Part shown: positions 22,378 to 31,077 of the stretch, in pieces
How the letters are laid out: each line of letters begins with the position of its first letter
Numbering within the stretch: the first letter of the stretch is position 1
NCBI RefSeq assembly: GCF_910592395.1
Contig: NC_088322.1
Location: 2,976,001-3,040,000, forward strand
Reading direction: 5' to 3'
Length of the DNA stretch: 64,000 nt
Source: Lineus longissimus
Taxonomy: Eukaryota > Nemertea > Pilidiophora > Heteronemertea > Lineidae
Program-made: the position numbers and the translations under genes
The notes under the pieces: generated by a model
Told to the model about the DNA's origin: nothing
Database searches by the model: none
What the model saw: the letters and a program-made list of their open reading frames with translations, nothing else

Positions 22378-23229
22378 ATGAATAATCAGCAAATGAATAG
22401 TCAGACATCTGCAGTGATTGAACAACAGATGAAACAGATTGGTGTTATGAGTCCTGAGAGCTTAGCTCGAGTTGGGGCTTCTAACCAACAGAACACTGGT
22501 AGTTACCAACAAAACAGAACTAACTTTCAACAGAACTGCTCTACAAATCAACAAGTTTCAAACAAGCAGTTGAATAGTTCAAATTTAGTTAATCCTAGTC
22601 AAGGAATAGTTAATCCCAGTCAAGGAATAGTCAATTCTAGTTGCCAACTAGGCTCAACTCGAGCTACGCTCTCAGGACAAAGTCCGACCAGCAATCAACA
22701 AAATTTGAACTATTTGACTGATAGTGGCCTTAAAGCCAAACAAGACTTAGAGATTCTAGTTGCAACTGGTAAAAGCAAGGATTTCCTTAATAAACAAATA
22801 ACTTTTAATGACTTAGATAATATGACTGAAAAAGAAATCTTAAAACACCATAGAATGTATGAAACAAAGATGGCTGCCAGACTTAATGATTCTTTGGGTA
22901 AGACAGTAATTAAAGCTTACACTAAATTATCAAGGTGGTTATTACCAATAGATGATGAAGATAATCGTTATCATGATCTTAGAAATGATTATTTGATAAC
23001 TAACGAGTTGGATAAATGGCTTGGATGGTTGAGTTTGAGAATGGGACCATTAACTGCACTTGCCTCAACAACGCTTATTACTTTAGGTCATTGTCATGAG
23101 GAATCATCTATGACTGCATCGAGTATGACTGCATCAAATATGAATACACCAAATATGACTGTCTCTGAATGTGACAAATCAATAGATGAAAGTCTAGATA
23201 TCACAGGTAGTGATGATAAAGAAGACTAA
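22378..23229 (+). CDS. Polinton Gln/Asn-rich protein
   Basis: 283 residues, starting at ATG in TTAAATG. The first ~120 residues are Gln/Asn/Ser-rich low complexity with a duplicated VNPSQGI, and contain two double-hairpin elements (22451-22470 partial, 22661-22687). Residues ~125-240 look helical and ordered (DLEILVATGKSKDFLNKQI, then LDKWLGWLSLRMGPLTALAS). The tail has repeats of the type MTASSM and an acidic end. The protein is hypothetical; the ordered middle part is the piece to search for homologues. Confidence 0.68.
   Translation: MNNQQMNSQTSAVIEQQMKQIGVMSPESLARVGASNQQNTGSYQQNRTNFQQNCSTNQQVSNKQLNSSNLVNPSQGIVNPSQGIVNSSCQLGSTRATLSGQSPTSNQQNLNYLTDSGLKAKQDLEILVATGKSKDFLNKQITFNDLDNMTEKEILKHHRMYETKMAARLNDSLGKTVIKAYTKLSRWLLPIDDEDNRYHDLRNDYLITNELDKWLGWLSLRMGPLTALASTTLITLGHCHEESSMTASSMTASNMNTPNMTVSECDKSIDESLDITGSDDKED
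22451..22687. repeat. Partial and inverted double-hairpin elements in the Gln/Asn-rich gene
   Basis: 22451-22470 keeps only GTCC, TGA and hairpin GAGCTTAGCTC. 22661-22687 is a full inverted copy (GAGCTACGCTC, TCA, GGACAAAGTCC). Confidence 0.85.
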
Positions 23230-23232
23230 ATT

Positions 23233-23258
23233 AACCTGGTTATGAGAACATAGTTCGA
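23233..23258 (+). repeat. Diverged double-hairpin element at a gene 3' end
   Basis: AACC/GGTT stem with 1-base loop, ATGA spacer, hairpin GAACATAGTTC, GA. It begins 4 bases after the stop of the Gln/Asn-rich gene. Confidence 0.65.
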
Positions 23259-23278
23259 ATTAAATTCGGCCAAGATAA

Positions 23279-23755
23279 ATGGAACTTGAAACTGTAACTG
23301 ATACTACTAAAGTTTCAGTGTCTAAGAAACCTCGATCAGAGAAACAATTAGCATGGTCTAGAGAACTGGGTAGAAGATCTAAGGAATTTAAGAGGATAAA
23401 AAAGGATAAGACGACATTTAAAGTACAGGACTCCTCACCAAACAACAGAGTTGTGGAAAAGGAGGAAGAAGAATTAGAGGAAGAAGAACCACAATCTCAA
23501 AATACTGATGTATCACTGCGTGAATCTAGTAGTAATACTTATGTCTATGTACTAGGTTTAGGTGCCGTTATTTTAGCAACATTCATTATGTTTAAGAAAC
23601 TTCCTAAAAAAGTAAGTAAAGAGCAGCGATCAGGCTCAACTCGAGCTACGCTCTCAGGACAAAGTCCGAATGAAGCAGTCATGAAGGGATCAATTAACCC
23701 TCTTGTTAAACCTGTAGTTAAAGAGAAGAAATGTACTATTCCTTTAATGGAATGA
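23279..23755 (+). CDS. Polinton small single-pass membrane protein
   Basis: 158 residues, ATG in ATAAATG. The sequence is basic and Lys-rich, then strongly acidic (EKEEEELEEEEP, ~residues 60-72), then one transmembrane helix (VYVLGLGAVILATFIMF, ~90-106), then a Lys-rich tail that includes an in-frame double-hairpin element (23643-23669). It converges with the penton-like gene at 23769 with 13 bases between the stops. No family recognised. Confidence 0.65.
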   Translation: MELETVTDTTKVSVSKKPRSEKQLAWSRELGRRSKEFKRIKKDKTTFKVQDSSPNNRVVEKEEEELEEEEPQSQNTDVSLRESSSNTYVYVLGLGAVILATFIMFKKLPKKVSKEQRSGSTRATLSGQSPNEAVMKGSINPLVKPVVKEKKCTIPLME

Positions 23756-23827
23756 TCTCATCAGGTGGTCAAGCTTTGCTCTCTGGACTTTGTCCTAGTC
23801 CGATTTCGTCTTGAGAGCTCTGCTCGA
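23643..23827. repeat. Double-hairpin elements around the 23.7-kb convergent gene ends
   Basis: 23643-23669 is an inverted copy identical to that at 22661, including nine bases of upstream flank. 23771-23795 (inverted, first stem decayed, GGACTTTGTCC intact) and 23800-23827 (GAGCTCTGCTC intact) overlap the 3' end of the penton-like gene at 23769. Confidence 0.85.
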
Positions 23828-24749
23828 TTCTTAACTCTAAAGAAACCTCTGTTCCTCTGAAATTAACTAGCTTACCATTCTCATCAGTGATTTCGAATTT
23901 TATGTGATTAGTACACCTATTTATCGTTTTCTTACAATTCGGTTCGTATCGCTGCATTTTTATTTGGTCACCATCTTCTACAGGTATGATGCAGAAAATG
24001 TTAGATGGTTTATTGTTGTAGAGGGTCTTAGCTTTGTCAACCAAATTAGCTTGCAGGAATAGATATTTCCTGTAAAAGTTGAGTGGTCTTGTGGAGTAGT
24101 ATTTTCCTTTCTTGGTGAATTTAGTTTGCTTAAAGCCAAACCACTCATTCACCACTGTGAGCTGTTTTTCTATCACCTCTCTTATGGTTTTGCTTATTTG
24201 AAAACCTTCTGTGTTTCTCTCAATCTTGATTTTTTCATTTTTATCTAACTTGTCTACTTTCAGAGGGTACTCTTTATCCTCTGTAAGTTCAAGGGTTATG
24301 TAATTATTGTTATCACAGTAAATTTTCACATGGCTTATTCCAATTTCTTTTATGTATTTTTGCCATACCTCACAAAACTCACTTAAACTAAAATGTCGAG
24401 AGTATGGAAATGTGTATTGAGTAATGGTGTCTTTAGTTGTGGTAGAATCATTTTCCAAATGCCGTTCGCAAATTTTCATGACTTCCTTTTCAAGTGTATC
24501 TGTTTCAAGTCCAGGAGCAAATAATGTCCTACACCATAATTGTTTATCTAAGGGCTCATGTGTTGTAATTCTGGTTATTTCGACTAGAAATGAGAAAATC
24601 CTGACTCCCTCTGGTAGAAAATCACCTGTCCACCATGAATTGTAAAAGGTTATCGATTTCAAAGTAATGGATTTTATGTCTAATTGGTCTGTTAAGTAGT
24701 ACTCAAATTTGGCTTCATTACATTCTTGTTCATTGATTATGAAGTCCAT
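23769..24749 (-). CDS. Polinton penton-like minor capsid protein (copy 1)
   Basis: 326 residues; the start ATG has TTAAATAGAA just upstream. The C-terminal part has the signature seen in Polinton minor capsid/penton proteins: a stretch with FLQANLVDKA (~230), NIFCIIPVEDG (~251), then FEITDENGKLVNFRGTEV (~290-307), the terminal strand set of a jelly roll. The N terminus (ITLKSITFYNSWW, ~28-40) also fits the family's conserved opening. It would form the fivefold vertices with the major capsid protein. The last ~16 residues come from a double-hairpin element (23800-23827) read in frame, so they are probably an acquired tail. Confidence 0.7.
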   Translation of the reverse strand: MDFIINEQECNEAKFEYYLTDQLDIKSITLKSITFYNSWWTGDFLPEGVRIFSFLVEITRITTHEPLDKQLWCRTLFAPGLETDTLEKEVMKICERHLENDSTTTKDTITQYTFPYSRHFSLSEFCEVWQKYIKEIGISHVKIYCDNNNYITLELTEDKEYPLKVDKLDKNEKIKIERNTEGFQISKTIREVIEKQLTVVNEWFGFKQTKFTKKGKYYSTRPLNFYRKYLFLQANLVDKAKTLYNNKPSNIFCIIPVEDGDQIKMQRYEPNCKKTINRCTNHIKFEITDENGKLVNFRGTEVSLELRIEQSSQDEIGLGQSPESKA

Positions 24750-24805
24750 TTCTATTTAATTCAAGATATTTATTGAATTTAATAAATTTTAATCTAATAA
24801 ATAGA

Positions 24806-27800
24806 ATGACTGATAAGAATCAGAAAATATTTTGCACTACATGTGACAAGTACATATCCTACAATAATATGGCTATTCACAGGAGAACCAAAGGTCACTT
24901 AAGTAAATTAAATCCGGATTATGTGCCTCTTGCTCAACCCCGAGCCCAATCACTGATCTCTAAAACTATGGATAAGAAACTTGCATTTGAGGAAAATGAG
25001 CTAGATGGCATAAAGAAAGTGAGTGGAATAGAAATAGTAAAACAATTTGGCAAGCCTGTAGTCACCATTAGTTTGAAGATTGACAGAGAAGCTAAACAAG
25101 TGTATGAATACAGAGATAAATTAGAGGAGGTATTATTTCAACTCAATGATTACCATCACAAAATTAGCATATCAGTATTTGCTCAGTTTGATCGACCTTT
25201 GGTCGAAGAGCAGAGCATTGATCGTCAGGGTGAAAGTGTAACCCGGACTACGTCCAGAGAGCATAGCTCGACACACCCCATACAGTCTCCAATGGAAAGC
25301 ATAATTTCAAGGAACCAGGCAATTTATGCCATAACCAACCAGTTAAACTACATTAAGACACAGATTGAGGAAAGGTACTTTCAAGGTTCTGGACTTACTT
25401 TAAATAAAATAGAGTCTTGTAACATGACCATCTGTTCTTACAAGAGGTGTAAAGGTGGTCATTACACTAAATTACCATTTAAAACAAAAGCAGTAATAAA
25501 TGTGGAATCAAATGACAATAAATGTTTTCTCTGGTCTTTATTGGCCGCTAAATATCTGAAAGAAAATCCAGAGACGGACTTTGTCCTGAGAGCAGAGCTC
25601 GAGAGTACATTCAATATCACTACCGATATCAAAATCAAATCATTTCCTGTATGTATTCAAAAGGATATCCCTAAGATAGAGAGTGATAATAATCTCAAGA
25701 TTAATGTGTTCAAGTTAGAGAACGAATGGGCTAAGAGCACCTGTGAGGCAAAACTAGAACCTCTCTACCTGTCCAAGAATTATGATGATGATGATGTCAT
25801 CGATCTGTTGTATTTCAAGGACCATTTCATGTACATAAGAGACATCAATCTTTTCTTCAGGACACTAGCTCATAGAGTGTATCTTTGCAGGAGATGCATG
25901 AATTACTTTTACAGGAAGTCAACACTAGATAAACATAAAAAGAAATGTGGAGAACACGATTACTGTAAGATTACTTTGCCTCCACCTAACAGTAAATGGT
26001 CACAAATTAAATTTGAAAAACACTCATTCAAAAATAGAGTTCCGTTTGTGATCTATGCTGATTTCGAAGCGATAAGCGAACCTTGTTCTTCTGCCGAAGG
26101 CAACATACCAGTAGTATCAGTAGAGCCACCTATGATGAAAGAACCGAGTTCAAAGAAACTTTTTAAACAAAATGCATCAGCTGTTGGTGTTTATGTTCAC
26201 TCAGACTACACACACCTTTACAGTAGCCAGTATGGGTCTCACAGGGGTGCTGATGTTGTAGATGTGTTCTGTAATTGGTTAATCAGGATGGAAGAACAAT
26301 TCTCCAATTTATTGAACTGTAACTTTCCTCTAACAATGACAGATGAAGACTCGAGCTCTGCTCTCAGGACGAAGTCCGACTGGCATAAATATCAATTAGA
26401 AACACATTGTTACTATTGTAATCAACCTTTGGGATATGACAAGGTCAAGGATCATGATCACTACTGTGGTAGATATCGAGGTGCTGCTCACAACTCGTGT
26501 AATTTGAATGAAAAGAAAGCTATGTTTGTTCCAGTGTTTTTTCACAATCTCAGTAATTACGATTCTCACTTATTTATTAAAGAATTAATGAATAAGCTAC
26601 CGAAGTACAAGAAACTGAAAATACTTGCCAAAACATCAGAGGAATACATTTCATTTCAGTTCGGTTGTTTCAGGTTTTTGGACTCGTACAGATTCCTGCA
26701 GTCCAGTTTAGACAACATAACCAAATCAATGTTGGATGATGATTTTAAAATTACCAGACAGCTGTTCCCAAATACCACTGACTTTAAGCTATTGAGGAAG
26801 AAGGGTTCAGTACCTTACTCTTTTTACACATCACATGAAAGCTACAATGTTACTTACCTAGAAAAGTCTATGTTTTTTGACGAATTGAAAAATGAAATGG
26901 CACCTGATTCTGCCTATGATGAGGCTAAGGTAATATGGGATCATTTCAAGATCAGGAATCACGGTGAGTTCATTGACCTCTACCTCAAAACTGATGTGAT
27001 CCTTTTAGCTGATTTATTTGAGAAATTCAGGGATGTCAATTTGAACTACTTTCAGATAGATCCCTGTCACTGTTACTCGGCACCAGGCCTAACCTGGCAA
27101 GCTGGTTTGAAGTACACAGGAATAAACCTAGAACTACTGACTGATACCAACATCTTACTTACTTTTGAGAAAGCAATACGAGGTGGAATTTCGGGTGTTA
27201 TGGGAACAAGACATGTCAAGGCAGATGAACACCACAAACTACTCTACATAGACGCAAATAATCTCTACGGCTGGTCCATGATGGAACCTCAACCCTATGG
27301 TAGTTTTGAAATGATAGATATTGATCCACTTAACATGAATGTTATCAGTAAAGAGCAGATTATGGCAATTCCAAGTGATAGTGAAGTAGGCTACTTCTTA
27401 GAGGTTGATTTGGAGTATCCAGGAAATATTAAATTTAAGTCAAGGAACTTTCCATTCTGTCCCGAATCTCTCTTTATTGAAGATGATGAATTAAGTCCTT
27501 ACCAGAGAGAGTTACTGGGCGATGATAAAAGATCAAATGTAGAGAAACTAATACTAACACAAAAGGATAAAACTAATTACATAGTGCATTACAGAATGCT
27601 ACAATTTTACCTAAAGCACGGAATGGTACTTAAGAGGGTTCATTCAGTGATAAGCTTTAAACAATCAAAGTGGTTAGCACCATACATTGATTTTAACACT
27701 AAAAGACGTATGGATTCTAAGACTGATTTTGAGAAAGATTACTTTAAATTAATGAACAATGCGTTCTATGGAAAAACTTGTGAGAATGTAAGGAACAGGG

Positions 27801-28549
27801 TTGAAATTGAATTTGTATCGGACGGGGAGAGAGCCAGGAATGTAATGGCCAATCCCAGGTTTTCATCGATATGCGTATTTGACGAACATAATGCTGCTAT
27901 TAGCATGAGGAAAACATCAATGAAATTCAACAAACCAATCTACATAGGAGCTTCAGTACTTGAATTGTCTAAATTATTAATGTATGAATTCTATTATGAA
28001 GTTCTTCAACCGTACTTTGGTGAGAAAAATATTGAACTACTGTATCTAGATACAGATTCCTTTGTACTTAACATTAATACTGATGACTTAACTAAAGACT
28101 TAAAGGAGTTGAAACACTATTTTGACTTCAGTAATTATCCAAAAGATCATCCACTCTATGATACCAGTAAGAAGAAGGTACCAGGCTACTTTAAGGATGA
28201 GCTAGGAGGAGTAGAGATGACTGAATTCATTGCCCTGAGAAGTAAGATGTACGCTTACAGAGCAAAAGATTACGATTCTAAGAAATTGAAGGGTATTGCC
28301 AAGAATGTAGTAAGGAGAAATATCTCATTTGATGACTATGTTGATTGTCTTGAAAAGAGTAGGTCATTTTACCACAAGATGAGACACTTAAGATCAGATA
28401 AACACCAAATCTATTTGGAAGAAGTTGACAAAAAAAGCCTCAGTCCTTTTGATGACAAGAGGTTCATACTTGAAGATGGAATAAGCACCTTACCATTTGG
28501 AATGTATTATGAAGGCTACATAGATTACAGCGATTCAAACTTCGCTTGA
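24806..28549 (+). CDS. POLB: Protein-primed family B DNA polymerase (Polinton POLB)
   Basis: 1247 residues from the ATG at 24806, chosen because the upstream extension begins only with TTG and because TAAATAGA precedes this ATG. The N terminus has a C2H2 finger (CTTCDKYISYNNMAIHRR) and a second CRRC finger near residue 365. The 3'-5' exonuclease motifs are YADFEA (~419), NYDSH (~584) and KTDVILLADL (~726). An HNH-like insertion with DHDHYCGRYRGAAH lies at ~550. The polymerase motifs are DANNLYGWSM (motif A, ~817), LMNNAFYGKT (motif B, ~983) and YLDTDSF (motif C, ~1079). All catalytic carboxylates are present and the frame is uninterrupted despite five or six embedded double-hairpin elements. 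It would replicate the element from a protein primer at the terminal repeats. Confidence 0.96.
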   Translation: MTDKNQKIFCTTCDKYISYNNMAIHRRTKGHLSKLNPDYVPLAQPRAQSLISKTMDKKLAFEENELDGIKKVSGIEIVKQFGKPVVTISLKIDREAKQVYEYRDKLEEVLFQLNDYHHKISISVFAQFDRPLVEEQSIDRQGESVTRTTSREHSSTHPIQSPMESIISRNQAIYAITNQLNYIKTQIEERYFQGSGLTLNKIESCNMTICSYKRCKGGHYTKLPFKTKAVINVESNDNKCFLWSLLAAKYLKENPETDFVLRAELESTFNITTDIKIKSFPVCIQKDIPKIESDNNLKINVFKLENEWAKSTCEAKLEPLYLSKNYDDDDVIDLLYFKDHFMYIRDINLFFRTLAHRVYLCRRCMNYFYRKSTLDKHKKKCGEHDYCKITLPPPNSKWSQIKFEKHSFKNRVPFVIYADFEAISEPCSSAEGNIPVVSVEPPMMKEPSSKKLFKQNASAVGVYVHSDYTHLYSSQYGSHRGADVVDVFCNWLIRMEEQFSNLLNCNFPLTMTDEDSSSALRTKSDWHKYQLETHCYYCNQPLGYDKVKDHDHYCGRYRGAAHNSCNLNEKKAMFVPVFFHNLSNYDSHLFIKELMNKLPKYKKLKILAKTSEEYISFQFGCFRFLDSYRFLQSSLDNITKSMLDDDFKITRQLFPNTTDFKLLRKKGSVPYSFYTSHESYNVTYLEKSMFFDELKNEMAPDSAYDEAKVIWDHFKIRNHGEFIDLYLKTDVILLADLFEKFRDVNLNYFQIDPCHCYSAPGLTWQAGLKYTGINLELLTDTNILLTFEKAIRGGISGVMGTRHVKADEHHKLLYIDANNLYGWSMMEPQPYGSFEMIDIDPLNMNVISKEQIMAIPSDSEVGYFLEVDLEYPGNIKFKSRNFPFCPESLFIEDDELSPYQRELLGDDKRSNVEKLILTQKDKTNYIVHYRMLQFYLKHGMVLKRVHSVISFKQSKWLAPYIDFNTKRRMDSKTDFEKDYFKLMNNAFYGKTCENVRNRVEIEFVSDGERARNVMANPRFSSICVFDEHNAAISMRKTSMKFNKPIYIGASVLELSKLLMYEFYYEVLQPYFGEKNIELLYLDTDSFVLNINTDDLTKDLKELKHYFDFSNYPKDHPLYDTSKKKVPGYFKDELGGVEMTEFIALRSKMYAYRAKDYDSKKLKGIAKNVVRRNISFDDYVDCLEKSRSFYHKMRHLRSDKHQIYLEEVDKKSLSPFDDKRFILEDGISTLPFGMYYEGYIDYSDSNFA
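25193..25271 (+). repeat. Double-hairpin elements in POLB (N-terminal part)
   Basis: 25193-25218: stem CGACC/GGTCG with loop TTT followed by a decayed GAGCAGAGC. 25245-25271: GGACTACGTCC, AGA, GAGCATAGCTC. Confidence 0.82.
25576..25602 (+). repeat. Double-hairpin element in POLB
   Basis: GGACTTTGTCC, TGA, GAGCAGAGCTC, GA. Read as TDFVLRAELES, in the same frame as the copy at 21231. Confidence 0.9.
26078..26102 (+). repeat. Sequence-diverged but perfectly paired double-hairpin element in POLB
   Basis: Hairpin GAACCTTGTTC, spacer TTC, hairpin TGCCGAAGGCA. Both stems differ from the consensus yet all eight pairs are Watson-Crick. It lies just after the exonuclease motif DFEA. Confidence 0.75.
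26353..26379 (-). repeat. Inverted double-hairpin element in POLB
   Basis: GAGCTCTGCTC, TCA, GGACGAAGTCC, GA. Read as SSSALRTKSD in POLB. Confidence 0.9.
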
Positions 28550-28552
28550 GTC

Positions 28553-28669
28553 GAGCTTTGCTCTCTGGACCTTGTCCTAGTACGACTACGTCCAGAGAAC
28601 AAAGTTCGATTAGGACTTTGTCCAGAGAGCATAGCTCGATTAGGACTACGTCCAGAGAACAAAGTTCGA
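28553..28669. repeat. 30-bp-period double-hairpin array just after the POLB stop codon
   Basis: Units start at 28553 (inverted), 28583, 28613 and 28643, spaced exactly 30 bases. Second stems alternate between GAGC/GCTC and GAAC/GTTC. The array begins three bases after the POLB stop codon (28547-28549). Confidence 0.93.
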
Positions 28670-28775
28670 TTAAACTAATGAATAGGGTGGTGCTGATGGT
28701 AGTGTTACTTGGTGAAATTCATCCCTAACACCGAAGTCATGATAATAGTGATAGTGATACACCACATTAGGATTA

Positions 28776-28846
28776 GGACGTAGTCCGGGTCCGACTTCGT
28801 CTTGAGAGCAGAGCTCGAGTCGAACTTTGTTCTCTGGACGTAGTCC
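28776..28846. repeat. Second double-hairpin cluster between convergent genes
   Basis: A single hairpin GGACGTAGTCC at 28776, a direct copy at 28792 and an inverted copy at 28822. The 17 bases starting at 28776 recur at 28836, 60 bases on. It ends 14 bases before the stop of the 219-residue gene. Confidence 0.9.
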
Positions 28847-28860
28847 GGGTCCTGTTTGAT

Positions 28861-29520
28861 TTACTGAACTTTTAGTTTTTCTAGCATCTCTGTCTGTGCT
28901 AGTTTTTTTCCTTCTTCTAAAAAAGTCTTCTTTAAAGACTCTACATCAACAGCTGAACTTGCCTCCCTTTGTTTTTTCCTAATGGCATTTTTCATCGAAA
29001 TGTATTTCTCCTTCTCCTTGAGAATCAAAGTAAACTCATCTGTAGATATGTGAGAATCTGTTAAGGCTTTACTAACCAAATCATTGATTGTGTTCAGTTT
29101 TGAAATTGCCAACATTCTGATATTCTCATGTTTTTCAATTTTCTTAAGAATATTCTTTTTCTCCCAGCCGAAGGCTGATGAAATAATGGCACTACCTATT
29201 GTTACGCCACCCAAAGCTAAGCCTATCGGTGCCGTGATGACACCAGCTAGAGCGGAAACACCAACAGATCCGGCTGCAACGCTGGCAAAATTAAGGAAAT
29301 GGCTAATGCCAGTAATTACGCTAAATGCTTTTTTGTACTTTGAAAATATCTTTCTTCTAAATTCAATCTCGCTTTCTAAGAAACTCTTAACCTCACATAT
29401 TTGTTGTAGTCTGAAAGCCTGAGAGTTACTTTCTGTATGCTTTTCAGACCTTTCATAGTTCAAATGACTTTCAGAGTTTAAGTTACTTAAATCTGGATAA
29501 ACCTTATTGTCTCCATCCAT
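28861..29520 (-). CDS. Polinton small protein with glycine/alanine-rich hydrophobic core
   Basis: 219 residues, ATG in TTAAATG. A charged N terminus precedes a long Gly/Ala/Val-rich hydrophobic region (~residues 68-118, with FASVAAGSVGVSALAGVI and GLALGGVTIGSAIISS), then a Lys/Glu-rich helical half. The pattern resembles membrane-inserting or pore-forming proteins and recurs in invertebrate Polintons, but I cannot name a family. A membrane-penetration role during entry is a possibility, not a conclusion. It is the first gene of a minus-strand block whose members are separated by 4 to 20 bases and converges with POLB across the hairpin cluster 28553-28846. Confidence 0.7.
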   Translation of the reverse strand: MDGDNKVYPDLSNLNSESHLNYERSEKHTESNSQAFRLQQICEVKSFLESEIEFRRKIFSKYKKAFSVITGISHFLNFASVAAGSVGVSALAGVITAPIGLALGGVTIGSAIISSAFGWEKKNILKKIEKHENIRMLAISKLNTINDLVSKALTDSHISTDEFTLILKEKEKYISMKNAIRKKQREASSAVDVESLKKTFLEEGKKLAQTEMLEKLKVQ

Positions 29521-29524
29521 TTAA

Positions 29525-29812
29525 TTAGTGGGAATAACTAGAATCAGTTGTTCTGTCATTTCTAGTGTTTAGTGTTGATCCTACAGACACTACAGGTTTT
29601 TGAAGTACATTAAATTTTAAAGGTTTTTCTGACCCAACAGGTTTTTCTGACCCAGCAGGTTTTTCTGACCCAGCAGGCACAGCAGGTTTTAAAGGTTTTT
29701 CGGGACCAGGCTCCAACTTTGACTCTACTTCTGCCTCTAATTCTCTATGAAATCGTTCTAATCTTTCTTTCCAATTACGTGGTCGTTTTGTGTAACCCCA
29801 AGTTCTATTCAT
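29525..29812 (-). CDS. Polinton small repeat protein
   Basis: 95 residues, ATG in TTAAATG, 4 bases before the next stop. The N terminus is basic and aromatic (WGYTKRPRNWKERLERF), then a short repeat of the type GSEKP occurs three times at 21-bp spacing in the DNA (about 29635-29685). No known family; the conserved start context and the tight spacing support it as a gene. Confidence 0.55.
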   Translation of the reverse strand: MNRTWGYTKRPRNWKERLERFHRELEAEVESKLEPGPEKPLKPAVPAGSEKPAGSEKPVGSEKPLKFNVLQKPVVSVGSTLNTRNDRTTDSSYSH

Positions 29813-29831
29813 TTAATTAAGTAAAATAAAA

Positions 29832-30989
29832 TCAATTCACTGCAAAGAGTAAATTTCTTTCAAGTCTATTATTCAACTTAATCATCTCGTTTATGATTTC
29901 TCTCTGACTACATATGTTAATGTTCTGGTTCATTCTCATGTTATTATTTAAATTCGATAATCTATCAAGCAGAATCATATTTTCATCACGAAGATAATCC
30001 CCGAAATGCTGTGATATCACTATTTTCCAATTTGGTATTACATCCTGGTCTCGAAAGACAAACCAGTTTTCACTTCTCATTTTTACCATGAAATCCATTG
30101 ACCTATCCAATTGATCCTTAAATAGTGTGTAGTCTACTTTAGCACTCTTCTGTCTGTTTTGTGTTTTAGACATTGGTCTCATGTTAAACCAAGCAAAGCA
30201 CAGTTCAGGTTTATCTTTGAATTCCTTGATTGGTAAGACATGATCCAACTCTTCTTCTACTATTCGAACTCTTTTCTCGGGACTTTGTCCTATTGGAGAT
30301 AGACTCCTCTGGTACTTTAACCACTGTGAGAAGAAACTGTCTGTACATCCTAGATTGAATGATGAATTACCGGTCGGACTTCGTCCTGAGAGCAGAGCTC
30401 GAGTACACTCTCCCTTAGAAATGCGGTTTAGACCAACTCTAATTTTGTGTCCGTCTCTATTACCATTTTGGTCAAGGTAATCCTTTTTGTAATATGAATT
30501 AAAACATGATCTGCAGTTACCTCTATTTCCGTCTTTACCAAATTCACCATCACTTAGTAATTTATTTTCATAACATTTATTACATCCCTTGATTTTACTT
30601 GAACCACATTCTTTACAGTAATCAAGTAGTTTATTACGCCTGTTCTTTTCAAAATTAATTTCAGGTTTCTTTTCACAGCACTTAACACAATAAATTGTAG
30701 GTTGATTTTCCATGTTTTGATTCATCATATTATTCTGATTTTCCATATTTTGATTCATCATATTATTCTGATTTATCATATTTTGATTTTCCATGTTTTG
30801 ATTTAAGATAAACTGATTTATCATATTTTGATTTAACATAACCTGATTTATCAGATTTTGATTTAACATATTATTTTGATGCAAATAATACAAAAACTTC
30901 TGAATATTTTGATTCATCATATTATCATGATTCATCATATCATTTTGATTCATCATACCATTTTGATTATCAAATATTGCTCCATCCAT
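29832..30989 (-). CDS. Polinton Asn/Met-rich HNH-type zinc protein
   Basis: 385 residues, ATG with AAATAAAGAA upstream. Residues ~10-100 are a degenerate repeat of the type MMNQNMENQN (low complexity; may be polymorphic in length). Residues ~105-160 hold six or more cysteines as CxxC pairs (CVKCCEKK, CKECGSS, CNKCYENK, CRSC). A later stretch with ELDHVLPIKEF (~245) and WFNMRPM (~266) followed by Asn and Lys residues looks like an HNH endonuclease motif of the phage/giant-virus type. It might nick or resolve DNA during replication or packaging. Two double-hairpin elements are inserted in frame between the zinc part and the HNH part. Confidence 0.68.
   Translation of the reverse strand: MDGAIFDNQNGMMNQNDMMNHDNMMNQNIQKFLYYLHQNNMLNQNLINQVMLNQNMINQFILNQNMENQNMINQNNMMNQNMENQNNMMNQNMENQPTIYCVKCCEKKPEINFEKNRRNKLLDYCKECGSSKIKGCNKCYENKLLSDGEFGKDGNRGNCRSCFNSYYKKDYLDQNGNRDGHKIRVGLNRISKGECTRALLSGRSPTGNSSFNLGCTDSFFSQWLKYQRSLSPIGQSPEKRVRIVEEELDHVLPIKEFKDKPELCFAWFNMRPMSKTQNRQKSAKVDYTLFKDQLDRSMDFMVKMRSENWFVFRDQDVIPNWKIVISQHFGDYLRDENMILLDRLSNLNNNMRMNQNINICSQREIINEMIKLNNRLERNLLFAVN
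30265..30402. repeat. Two double-hairpin elements in the HNH-type gene
   Basis: 30265-30290: decayed first stem, then GGACTTTGTCC. 30376-30402: full copy, GGACTTCGTCC, TGA, GAGCAGAGCTC. Confidence 0.85.
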
Positions 30990-31036
30990 TTCTTTATTTA
31001 TTTAGTAGGACATTTTTTTTTTAAATTACGTTTTTC

Positions 31037-31062
31037 GAACTTGTTCTTGTGACTTAAGTCAC
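31037..31062. repeat. Diverged double-hairpin element after the integrase 3' end
   Basis: Stem GAAC/GTTC with 2-base loop followed by the palindrome GTGACTTAAGTCAC. It lies between the integrase stop and the next minus-strand gene. Confidence 0.65.
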
Positions 31063-31077
31063 TTTAGAGACTTTATT

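Noticed and set aside
28553-28669. 30-bp repeats as a CRISPR array
   Set aside because: Units abut with no unique spacers, occur in both orientations, and the DNA is eukaryotic.
28546-28728. Short open frame overlapping the POLB stop
   Set aside because: It is only the translation of the tandem double-hairpin array, starts with TTG, and has no independent gene features.
28739-28762. GATAATAGTGATAGTGATAC-like stretch as a regulatory repeat
   Set aside because: Short, imperfect and not repeated elsewhere.
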